Below, piece after piece: positions 1-8,198 of a stretch of DNA of 48,502 nt (the first letter of the stretch is position 1; every line of letters starts with the position of its first letter). This DNA is from Bacteroidales bacterium (GTDB lineage Bacteria > Bacteroidota > Bacteroidia > Bacteroidales > WCHB1-69): contig JAGCFD010000039.1 in NCBI GenBank assembly GCA_017650305.1, positions 1-48,502 of the forward strand, given 5' to 3'. The notes under the pieces are model-generated. The model worked only from the letters and a program-made list of their open reading frames with translations, ran no database searches and was not told where the DNA came from. The position numbers and the translations under genes are program-made.

Positions 1-99
1 CTTTGCAGACTGAATCAACAACTTGAGGTTATCAGCCTCCGGGCGGATAGTCGTTGTGATTTGCTTTTAAAATGTATCTTTGCAGACTGAATCAACAAC
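1..99 (+). CRISPR. 3' end of a type II CRISPR array (one partial and one full 47-bp repeat)
   Basis: A 47-bp unit at 53-99 begins GTTGTGATTTGC and ends GAATCAACAAC. Its last 22 bases recur exactly at 1-22, and the two copies are separated by a 30-bp spacer at 23-52. Repeats of 46-48 bp with 30-bp spacers are usual for Bacteroidota type II-C loci. The first 14-15 repeat bases match the anti-repeat of the tracrRNA upstream of cas9, which fixes the crRNA strand as plus. The array therefore runs towards the 3' end of the cas operon, which is on the minus strand. No further repeat follows base 99, so this is the terminal unit; the rest of the array and any leader lie left of the window. The target of the single visible spacer is unknown. 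Confidence 0.93.
75..82 (+). promoter_or_regulatory. Bacteroidota -7 promoter box inside the CRISPR repeat
   Basis: Repeat positions 23-30 read TATCTTTG, an exact match to the Bacteroidota -7 consensus TAnnTTTG. A TTG at repeat positions 2-4 lies 18 bp upstream, close to the usual 19-21 bp for the -33 element. The same TATCTTTG box precedes several ordinary genes in this window. If active, transcription would start near the 3' end of each repeat and read into the next spacer. This is inferred from sequence only. Confidence 0.5.
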
Positions 100-122
100 A
101 CGTTATTCAGTCTGCATTGTTT
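81..122 (+). terminator. Array-end hairpin built from the last repeat and its flank
   Basis: TGCAGACTGAAT at 81-92, inside the final repeat, is perfectly complementary to ATTCAGTCTGCA at 105-116. This gives a 12-bp stem with a 12-nt loop, followed by TTGTTT. The layout fits an intrinsic terminator for the plus-strand array transcript just before the convergent cas2 gene. The U-tract is interrupted by one G, so efficiency is uncertain. Confidence 0.6.
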
Positions 123-208
123 ATCAAGTATTTACAGCGATTATTTCAATAAAAAAATCAGATAAGATAAAGTGTTCTGACTGGGTTCTCCACTCACTTT
201 TTTCATTC

Positions 209-1476
<1,268 letters not shown>

Positions 1477-1477
1477 A

Positions 1478-2308
1478 CTATTTTAGAGATTTTTGTTTCT
1501 CCGAGGGTGGCAAAAAATTGTTTGGTGTGGAAACGCTTCTTCCCAGTTCCTTTTCCGTCTCCTTGCGTGCGACACCGGCCACTTTTCCACCGCGTTTGGC
1601 GATTTTTTTGCTTTCAGAAAAAGTATCAGGTTCCTCTTTTTGAGAAATCTCCGTGGTGACGCGCTCACCCAGCATCGTGAAGATCAGTTCCAAATCATCC
1701 ATGTGATCACGGAGGTTTTGGTTTTTCCTCGTCAAGCCTTTGAATTCCTTATACTCGGAAGGGGTCATTCCAAAAGTGGCTTTTGAGATTTCTGCTGTCA
1801 AAATGGCAAAGTCCCGTTCTTCGGTTATGCCGCGCCGTTTCCACTCATCGGTCAGGTTCTGACGGATGGCAATGCCTCGCAGGCGTTTGTCTATCCAATC
1901 TTTAGGGTATCCTTTTTTTTCGTAGAGTTCCTTCATGCGTTCCTGAGCGAGTTCGGGATTCTCAATCTCCAGCATACGCTCATAGCCGACCTGTGCCAGC
2001 CATTGCTTGAAGGGTTCAGCTTTAGGTGAAGGTATGGATTGGACTATCCGGAAAAGACCTTTCACATTAGCTGACTGCACTTTACGTTTTTTGCCATCCA
2101 GTGCAATCATTTCTACAGGGGTACAAATTGTACCCCAGTTGAGATTCAAGGCCTCGTCGCGCGAACGCATTTTTTTGATGTATTGCTTAGGGTCTTTACT
2201 ATCCGTCAAAGCTTCAACAACGTCATATACCGAAAAATACCATTGCTCTTCTTCTTCATTCCATACGGAACGGATTTTCCTGTCTTGAAATAGTTTGATG
2301 TTGCTCAT
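1478..2308 (-). CDS. BRO-N domain protein (phage antirepressor/DinD-like) inside the cas operon
   Basis: This 276-aa protein has a BRO-N domain at about residues 10-110. Visible family marks are WYFSVYDVVEALTDS, then GLFRIVQSIPSPKAEPF and KQWLAQVGYERM, followed by the conserved C-terminal part with LTDEWKRRGI, LRDHMDDLELIFTMLGE and the basic tail around KKIAKRGGKVAGVARKE. The same architecture occurs in stand-alone BRO family proteins of Bacteroidota and in DNA-damage-inducible protein D; BRO-N domains bind DNA in phage and baculovirus proteins. The gene overlaps the cas9 stop by 4 bp (ATGA) and ends one base before cas1, so it belongs to the operon. It shows no Csn2 or Cas4 features. The family is secure; a role in adaptation, regulation or damage response is my inference from position only. 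No disruption is seen. Confidence 0.85.
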   Translation of the reverse strand: MSNIKLFQDRKIRSVWNEEEEQWYFSVYDVVEALTDSKDPKQYIKKMRSRDEALNLNWGTICTPVEMIALDGKKRKVQSANVKGLFRIVQSIPSPKAEPFKQWLAQVGYERMLEIENPELAQERMKELYEKKGYPKDWIDKRLRGIAIRQNLTDEWKRRGITEERDFAILTAEISKATFGMTPSEYKEFKGLTRKNQNLRDHMDDLELIFTMLGERVTTEISQKEEPDTFSESKKIAKRGGKVAGVARKETEKELGRSVSTPNNFLPPSEKQKSLK

Positions 2309-5300
2309 AGTTTTTGATTGTTAAATTCAATGATGTTGCCTATTCGGTCAACCTTCAATGGAATGCAAGTTTCCTTTATCATTTCTCCTGTAATGGCACG
2401 TTCAGCTTTGTTCGTCGAAGTAAACTCCACTTTATCTACAATTGTTTTGGCTACTTTTTCATCTATAAAGAAGCACTGATTCCCCGTGCAACTTACCATC
2501 TTATATATCCTTTTCTTGTCAATCACCTTAACACCATCTCTCAACTCTTCAGCAGTAGGCAAATATACCAAATCATTGGGTGAGAGAATGAATAGCAGAT
2601 GTGCATCGGCAGAAACGAGTTCTTTCTCTTTCAGACAGGTTTCAATATTATCGTGCCATTTTGCTCCAAACTTTTTCTGGCAATCAACCATCTCATTGAG
2701 CGGAATGGTCAAATATGAACGAACATTCACCATCTCTTCACTTTCCTTATTCAATTTATCAGAACTAAAAATTGCAAAGAAGAGGTTTGTTCCCTTGTCG
2801 GCTTCAACAAATTTTTTAGCCTTGCACCCAGTTTGTCCAATAGAATACTTGTTACCACTTTCGTAACGACGCACTTTATAAATCGGTTTATGTGGCCTAC
2901 CGCCATTCAGTTCGACAATGTTGCGGTTCATTTCATCAATGCCATCAGCAGAAAAAGCAAGTTCAGGATTATTGTCTTTAGTTTGCAGATGAGCTTTTAG
3001 AATCTTCTGAATGCCTGTATCAGTAATGCCGCCAATTCTATCTAAAGCCTTGTTATATTCTTTTATCCCTGACATATAATCGACCAAATCACTCATAAAA
3101 CGAGTAGCGAAATATCGTTCTTTGGTCTCTTGAGTAAAATAGTAAACCTCTATTTTCTTAATATCTACATCCGACCAAACATCTTTGTTGTCCTCGACAT
3201 ATTTCTTGATGTCTTTGGAAGTCTTACCTTTCGCCAATAACTCAAGCACTTTCTGTTTGAAATCTTTATTGACGATGCGCTTGGGACTTTTCAGAGCTTC
3301 ATTCAAAGATACTGACTTTTTAAAACGCAAGTTAACTTCTCCCCAACCGGTGTCTTTATGCATCGATTTGCGGATTGCCCAACTATCCCCTTGCGCTTGT
3401 ATCACCATAACCTTCTTGCCTTCATTGTCAAAATGCTGATAAAGGTTTGTTGTTTTGTTGATGACACGCAAGTTTTGCTTGAAACTAACAATGATGCTTT
3501 CCAGAGTTTGCCTTGCATCCGTGGTGAACGAATCCCAAGGTGTGGTAAACTCTTTGGCTATTTCACGTTCTTTGCCGTCAATCAACATTTTCTCGAATCT
3601 ACGAAGCTTGCGCTGTAGCTGATAGCGGTTTGCATTATGTTTTGAATGTGCCGCCTCATTATTGAGCAGGTTCACGTGATTGCGTGTGGTACAAGCAATC
3701 ACAATGGCATCCATTGCATGATGCCGATGGTCAATACGTTTTTTGTTGAAACCTTTCTGAAGTTCAAGCGGCATGTCTGGCACCTCGTGGCCATTAATGA
3801 TCTTCGTAAAACAATCTTTTCCTGTTAATTGGTTCAACCTTTTGAAACGTGGCAGGACAATGCTGTTCCATACGTCGTTCATTCCCCAGTCTTTCTTCAG
3901 TCGGTCAGTGATGGAACCGTTGCACGAGATAACATTCTTTGAAACAGCCTCCTGCTCCCATTCGCCATTGGCATCCTTTTCACGCACAATATTCGACAGC
4001 AGGCCTTTCACCAACTTGCTAATATAGCGGCTGTCGTTCAACTGACGTTCAATAAAATCATCGGGAATATCTTCCATCAGCAGTTTTCTCATTTTGGGGC
4101 GGTTGGATGAATAGTGGTCTTTTACGAATTTTTGATATGCTTCAACTGAAAATATTTCAACCACTTTCCCTTGGCTTAACTGTACTTTTTCTCCATGGTG
4201 TGCCTTGATGAACTCATACCCCAGAAGTTTGTCCTTCAGTTTGTTTACCTCAGCTTCGCAAATCACTTTATTGCTGAATGAATCATCGAAGTAGCGCGAT
4301 TGGGGAATCACATGTTCAATCTCGTATGCGGATGTGAATAGCTTGGCAAGTGGAATCACTTCGCCCGTGTAGGGGGAACGGTATTTTTGTTCCAACCAAA
4401 GTTTGTACTTGGAAATCTCCAACTTTGAAGGCTGTGCTGTTTTGGAAATTTTGTTGACGAAATCAAAATCTTTGTCATCTTTGGTGAGATTGTCCAATGC
4501 ACTTTCTTCGTAAATCCTCAAAATATCCTGCTGACTTGGCGAATACGGACGGACATTCTCAATCTCATATTCAGGATTCGTAAACTCCATCAGCATCGCC
4601 TTTATGCGCAGATTGGCGCTCTCGTTCTCTAATATACGCTCCGTCATCTTTTTGCGCTTGTCGGCTGGATTCTTCATCTCACGCCCAAGTTCCACGTGGA
4701 TCTCGTCTATCTGCCCCTCTTGTCTCCAGATGTCGCGAACGGTTCGCAGCGTTTCGGTTATCACCTGTTCCACGATAGGATTTCGCAATGAATGTTGTTT
4801 GAATTTCTTAAGATAAAGGTCTATATCTTCGGGCTTTCCCCATTTCTCTATTTCCTTAGCTTCGGAGTGGCGACCATAAACGATGTAACACGCCAACCAT
4901 ACAGGCAAACCTCTGAAATGAGAAATGTCAATCAGATTAATCGCCTTTTCTCTAACTCGAGTTTTGATATAGTCGTCATATTCGCCAGAGATAATCTTCT
5001 CTATTTTGTCCCGGGTTTCAGGGTTGATGCTACTTTCGTTCCAGAATTTCCCCATTCGCATCAGAGGAAGCAACTTTTTTATTGCCTTCTCGGAATAGGA
5101 ACCGTAGTCTTTTTTGAAAGGCTTCACTTTACTGAACACTTCTACAAAACTGTCAGACAACTCGTATTTCTCAGCAAACTTAGCCAAGGCCTTGTTGATT
5201 TCGATTTTATCTTCAACCGAATATAAAATGTGCCAAAGATGCATTTCTGTCTCGGGCGAAAGGAAGTCAGCATTGACACAGCACTTGGTCAATCCAGCAA

Positions 5301-6897
5301 GGATGGTAGCTCTTGTTTCATTGCAAGGATATTCCTTATCCTCCACATAATTCCAACGATAGGGATAATGTTCTTGTCCTTTCAGTTTCTTTATCTTAAA
5401 ATAGGAGTTCAACAATGTGTCTTGCTTGATGGAGGCTCTATCATTCAGCCAATCAAACAGCTTAACGTATTCATCTTCTGACTTTAAGAACTCTTGAGTG
5501 ACGTCAATATCGTCTTCTCGTTGATAAATCCTAATGTATTGCACAAACTGCCACAATCGAAATTCTTGGAATAACGGATTCGATTTGGCAACACACTTCA
5601 CTGGATATGGTTTTCCTTCTTTGTCATATCGCGTTTCATAAGGGCAGTCGCTAATCAGCGATTTCTTGCTCTTTAGAGGACGTTGGTAAAACAGAATATC
5701 TTCAACAAACAACTTGGTAAAGTCTGGTTTTGCAATATTGTTCCTATGGGCTTCATTATTTGGGTACAACAGTTCAATGCAACTCTGATAGAGTTCTGCA
5801 TCTTGTAATTCGGGAACAAAAGTCTTCTGCTTTTCAAGAATATTCTTTAATTCTTCTTTATAAAATTTGCGTTCTACCGTTCGGACCAATTTACCGATTA
5901 TTTTTTGATCGGGTTTCTGTAATAGGGTGTCGTAGATGTAGCAACCGATGGTCTTGTCACTATTATTGAGATCTTCTTCCGTTTTTATTTTTATCAACTT
6001 CCACTCACTATCCCACTCAGCTTCAGTCGGAATCCTAAACCTTCTGCTTAATTGTCCGTTTTCATCATATTTATCATTACCGTCTTTATCTATATCAACA
6101 GTGGCTATGATATTTTTTTCTTGTCCAATCCAATTCGGAACATTTTTCTTGAATATTTTGCCAACATCTCCATTTTGAAGAACAATGGTTAAAACTTTCA
6201 GCTCCTTATAGACTTGCCCAGTATCAATAATATCAGCAATGATTTGCCTGTCAAAATATTGTCTCGTTTTGGGTGACACTTTTTCTTCCTCATCCTCGCC
6301 ACGTAATTGATAATAGCCGCGTTTTTGATTGAATTGTAATAATATCCATGCAAGCTCCTCTTTTTCGAGTTTTTGTGTCAACGCCTTTTTGCGCAAATAA
6401 TATATTGTCCAGTCATAAGGAACCTTTTTCCCGTTTGCAACGAGTTGAGGCTGGTTTTGGGCAAAGTCCGCCAACATCTCATTGAATGAGTTTAAGAAAA
6501 GAAATTCTGCTCTCCCTTCCTGATTGACTCTCCAAGCCAGTTTGGGTTCTTTGTTGTCTATAAATTTACCATATTGATCAATTTGTTCGGCTAAGTGGTC
6601 TGGTAAGAAACCCATATTCTTCAGCACCCGCAACATGCGCTCACGGCGGAGAAGATACCGTTCATGAATGCGACGAACCATTCTGAATTTTGTTCTATCC
6701 GCCGTTTGCGATTTAGTGTTACCCCTGTCAAAATCGCCTAAAGTGCCTTCATCCATTGGAATAATTCTGCTGCCTGCAGCACTAATTTCCACAGGTTTCA
6801 GGTACGTTGTTTCATTTTCGCGGGTAACTTCCTCCGCATTCACCACCGCCCAACCGATGCTGTTGGTGCCTAAGTCAAGTCCTAATATTTTTTTCAT
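2305..6897 (-). CDS. cas9: CRISPR-associated endonuclease Cas9 (large type II-C form)
   Basis: This 1530-aa RNA-guided DNA nuclease has all catalytic segments. RuvC-I is GLDLGTNSIGWA with Asp8. The Arg-rich bridge helix spans about 58-97. RuvC-II is IHVELGRE with Glu736. The HNH core is YEIEHVIPQS with His862, then Asn876 and Asn885. RuvC-III is HHAMDA with His1060 and Asp1063. Wedge and PAM-interacting regions fill roughly 1150-1530. It is longer than most II-C Cas9s (about 1000-1400 aa) but similar to other large Bacteroidota forms. The absence of csn2 and cas4 argues for II-C. The ATG is 16 bp downstream of the tracrRNA terminator, without a visible promoter or Shine-Dalgarno between. The gene looks more AT-rich than the flanking housekeeping genes. 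No catalytic residue is missing. Confidence 0.97.
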   Translation of the reverse strand: MKKILGLDLGTNSIGWAVVNAEEVTRENETTYLKPVEISAAGSRIIPMDEGTLGDFDRGNTKSQTADRTKFRMVRRIHERYLLRRERMLRVLKNMGFLPDHLAEQIDQYGKFIDNKEPKLAWRVNQEGRAEFLFLNSFNEMLADFAQNQPQLVANGKKVPYDWTIYYLRKKALTQKLEKEELAWILLQFNQKRGYYQLRGEDEEEKVSPKTRQYFDRQIIADIIDTGQVYKELKVLTIVLQNGDVGKIFKKNVPNWIGQEKNIIATVDIDKDGNDKYDENGQLSRRFRIPTEAEWDSEWKLIKIKTEEDLNNSDKTIGCYIYDTLLQKPDQKIIGKLVRTVERKFYKEELKNILEKQKTFVPELQDAELYQSCIELLYPNNEAHRNNIAKPDFTKLFVEDILFYQRPLKSKKSLISDCPYETRYDKEGKPYPVKCVAKSNPLFQEFRLWQFVQYIRIYQREDDIDVTQEFLKSEDEYVKLFDWLNDRASIKQDTLLNSYFKIKKLKGQEHYPYRWNYVEDKEYPCNETRATILAGLTKCCVNADFLSPETEMHLWHILYSVEDKIEINKALAKFAEKYELSDSFVEVFSKVKPFKKDYGSYSEKAIKKLLPLMRMGKFWNESSINPETRDKIEKIISGEYDDYIKTRVREKAINLIDISHFRGLPVWLACYIVYGRHSEAKEIEKWGKPEDIDLYLKKFKQHSLRNPIVEQVITETLRTVRDIWRQEGQIDEIHVELGREMKNPADKRKKMTERILENESANLRIKAMLMEFTNPEYEIENVRPYSPSQQDILRIYEESALDNLTKDDKDFDFVNKISKTAQPSKLEISKYKLWLEQKYRSPYTGEVIPLAKLFTSAYEIEHVIPQSRYFDDSFSNKVICEAEVNKLKDKLLGYEFIKAHHGEKVQLSQGKVVEIFSVEAYQKFVKDHYSSNRPKMRKLLMEDIPDDFIERQLNDSRYISKLVKGLLSNIVREKDANGEWEQEAVSKNVISCNGSITDRLKKDWGMNDVWNSIVLPRFKRLNQLTGKDCFTKIINGHEVPDMPLELQKGFNKKRIDHRHHAMDAIVIACTTRNHVNLLNNEAAHSKHNANRYQLQRKLRRFEKMLIDGKEREIAKEFTTPWDSFTTDARQTLESIIVSFKQNLRVINKTTNLYQHFDNEGKKVMVIQAQGDSWAIRKSMHKDTGWGEVNLRFKKSVSLNEALKSPKRIVNKDFKQKVLELLAKGKTSKDIKKYVEDNKDVWSDVDIKKIEVYYFTQETKERYFATRFMSDLVDYMSGIKEYNKALDRIGGITDTGIQKILKAHLQTKDNNPELAFSADGIDEMNRNIVELNGGRPHKPIYKVRRYESGNKYSIGQTGCKAKKFVEADKGTNLFFAIFSSDKLNKESEEMVNVRSYLTIPLNEMVDCQKKFGAKWHDNIETCLKEKELVSADAHLLFILSPNDLVYLPTAEELRDGVKVIDKKRIYKMVSCTGNQCFFIDEKVAKTIVDKVEFTSTNKAERAITGEMIKETCIPLKVDRIGNIIEFNNQKL

Positions 6898-6913
6898 GTT
6901 AGAAAGTTTTCAT

Positions 6914-6944
6914 AAAAAAAGAGCGAGAATGCAGTCCCCGCTCT
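6914..6944 (-). terminator. Intrinsic terminator of the tracrRNA
   Basis: On the minus strand a 10-bp stem (AGAGCGGGGA with TTCTCGCTCT, two G-U pairs) with loop CTGCA is followed by seven T residues. It ends the tracrRNA 16 bp before the cas9 start codon. Confidence 0.85.
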
Positions 6945-6993
6945 GAATGTTTTCACAACGGAATAATCCTTATTGTGATTTGCTTTAAATTGT
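6914..6993 (-). ncRNA. tracrRNA upstream of cas9
   Basis: Plus-strand bases 6973-6986 are identical to repeat positions 2-15, so the minus-strand RNA carries a 14-nt perfect anti-repeat, plus weaker complementarity (AAA, TGT, TGCA) up to about 6999. Downstream on the RNA come a small GGA/TCC hairpin, a GUUGUGA segment and the terminator stem, the usual order anti-repeat, nexus, terminator. The 5' end is set at about 6993 from the -7 box at 6998-7005; this gives an RNA of about 80 nt. The GUUGUGA segment repeats the first seven repeat bases and could pair with the end of the anti-repeat (6953-6958 with 6973-6978). That may be a normal nexus feature of this tracrRNA group. The exact 5' end is inferred. 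Confidence 0.85.
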
Positions 6994-6997
6994 GCTG

Positions 6998-7005
6998 CAA
7001 AAATA
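6998..7005 (-). promoter_or_regulatory. Promoter -7 box for the tracrRNA
   Basis: The minus strand reads TATTTTTG, matching TAnnTTTG, and places a start at about 6991-6993, just inside the anti-repeat. No good -33 TTG lies at 19-21 bp; a TTTG lies 11 bp upstream instead, the same arrangement as in the repeat. Confidence 0.55.
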
Positions 7006-7074
7006 CTATTTTATTTCAAATCTCCGAATAAAACATATAAAAAATTTAAAAAAAAATTCAATCAGCGCATCTTT

Positions 7075-7091
7075 GTGACACAATCTGTCAC
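7075..7091. other. Dyad GTGACA-N5-TGTCAC
   Basis: A perfect 6-bp inverted repeat with a 5-bp centre lies between the radical SAM gene and the tracrRNA. On the minus strand a T-run begins only about 20 bases further on, so it is not a classical terminator. It could be an operator (the arms resemble a Crp/Fnr-type half-site) or a weak transcript-end hairpin for the radical SAM gene. I cannot decide which. Confidence 0.3.
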
Positions 7092-7128
7092 CAATCCTCA
7101 ACTTTTCCCACCACAATACTAAAAAACC

Positions 7129-8100
7129 TCACCCCTCCACCTCAAACCGCACCTGGGGAAATGCTTTCTTGTTGGCGGAGGCGTACCCTACCGCATAGTT
7201 GATCTCCTGGGCGGGGACCTTCACCACCACCGGTCCGTCATGCGCCGCAACGGCTTCTGCGATGCAGTCGCGCCACAAGGCCGTCAGCACCAGCTCTTTG
7301 AACGACACATGGAAAGGACCGGCCAGATAGTCGGTGCCCTTGAGCAACCCTTCCGATGGATGAAGCCCCATCCTGAGTATTGTAACCCCATGTCCCACAA
7401 AATAGCGGTACAGGTCCTTGCACCACTCCACCGCTGTCTCGAGGTCCAACGGTTGATACTGTCCTTGCCGATACTGCTCAGCCAAGAGCGTGTCCTTGAC
7501 GACCAACGTGGGATATATCCGGGTGCACGAGGCGCCCAACTCCACGATGGTCTCCGCCGTGCGCATGGCCTTCTCCTTCGTATCGCCCGGCAGTCCGATC
7601 ATCATCTGCAAGCCCAAGGAGAAGCCAGCCTCCGTGATCATCCGCGAGGCCTCTCTGACCTGCGCCACCGTGTGTCCACGCCCCACCCGCGACAAGATCT
7701 CATCATCCAGAGACTGCGCCCCTAGCTCAATGAGCACCACCCGATAGGCTTTCAAGAGTTCCAGGACCTCAGGCGTGATATAATCGGGACGTGTGGACAA
7801 CTGGATTCCGTTCACTAGTCCGCTTCGCACATAAGGCTCAGCCACCTGAAGGAATGCTTCCTGTTCGGAAAGCCGCATGCCCGTAAAGCTTCCTCCAAAG
7901 AAAGCAATGCGGACCTCCGCATCCTTCGGCATGGTGGCCAGGTGGGACTCTATGACAGCCTTTGCCTCATCAGGCGTAGGCACCTTCGGTTGGCCAGCAA
8001 TGGCGAACTGGTTGCAGTAGGAGCATCGGAACGGGCAAGCGCGTTGCGGGATGAAAACAGGAATCACCCGATGTGGATTGGCTTTCTTCATCATTTTCAT
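7129..8100 (-). CDS. Elp3/YhcC-like radical SAM protein
   Basis: The protein carries the radical SAM cluster motif CPFRCSYC near its N-terminus, which binds the 4Fe-4S cluster used to cleave S-adenosylmethionine. It is followed by the family segments AFFGGSFTGM, STRPDYIT, IELGAQSLDD, GRGHT, MMIGLPGDT and RIYPTLVVKDT. These match the Elp3-like group of radical SAM enzymes found widely in bacteria; the acetyltransferase domain of true Elp3 is absent. Substrate is unknown. The frame opens up to 8145, but a -7 box lies at 8109-8116, so the transcript should start near 8102. That favours Met codons at 8100, 8094 or 8091; translation may be nearly leaderless. It is divergent from the TonB receptor gene. 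Confidence 0.8.
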   Translation of the reverse strand: MKMMKKANPHRVIPVFIPQRACPFRCSYCNQFAIAGQPKVPTPDEAKAVIESHLATMPKDAEVRIAFFGGSFTGMRLSEQEAFLQVAEPYVRSGLVNGIQLSTRPDYITPEVLELLKAYRVVLIELGAQSLDDEILSRVGRGHTVAQVREASRMITEAGFSLGLQMMIGLPGDTKEKAMRTAETIVELGASCTRIYPTLVVKDTLLAEQYRQGQYQPLDLETAVEWCKDLYRYFVGHGVTILRMGLHPSEGLLKGTDYLAGPFHVSFKELVLTALWRDCIAEAVAAHDGPVVVKVPAQEINYAVGYASANKKAFPQVRFEVEG

Positions 8101-8108
8101 AAAAAAAG

Positions 8109-8116
8109 CAAAAGTA
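8109..8116 (-). promoter_or_regulatory. -7 box for the radical SAM gene
   Basis: The minus strand reads TACTTTTG (TAnnTTTG). It lies within the longer open frame, which is the reason for choosing a start codon downstream of it. No clear -33 element. Confidence 0.5.
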
Positions 8117-8160
8117 AGAAAAATAGCCCTACCTTCATCGGCCAAAAAGAGAAAAAACTA

Positions 8161-8168
8161 TATCTTTG
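8161..8168 (+). promoter_or_regulatory. -7 box for the TonB receptor gene
   Basis: TATCTTTG matches TAnnTTTG exactly and sits 31 bp before the ATG at 8199. The alternative TTG start at 8166 falls inside this box and is therefore rejected. Confidence 0.65.
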
Positions 8169-8198
8169 CAGCCTTTTTCAAAGAGACATCTTATAAAT

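Noticed and set aside
105-122. Possible second tracrRNA anti-repeat next to the array
   Set aside because: Complementarity is to the 3' half of the repeat and forms a hairpin with the adjacent repeat; the functional anti-repeat with terminator is upstream of cas9.
1478-2308. Prophage or insertion element within the cas operon
   Set aside because: Only the BRO-N gene is present; there is no integrase, transposase, inverted repeat or target duplication, and the operon junctions are gapless.
1478-2308. Csn2 or Cas4 homologue
   Set aside because: The protein lacks the Csn2 fold pattern and the Cas4 cysteines and nuclease motif, and clearly matches the BRO-N family.
8166-8198. Upstream TTG start for the TonB receptor
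   Set aside because: The TTG lies inside the -7 promoter box, and the ATG at 8199 gives a proper signal peptide.
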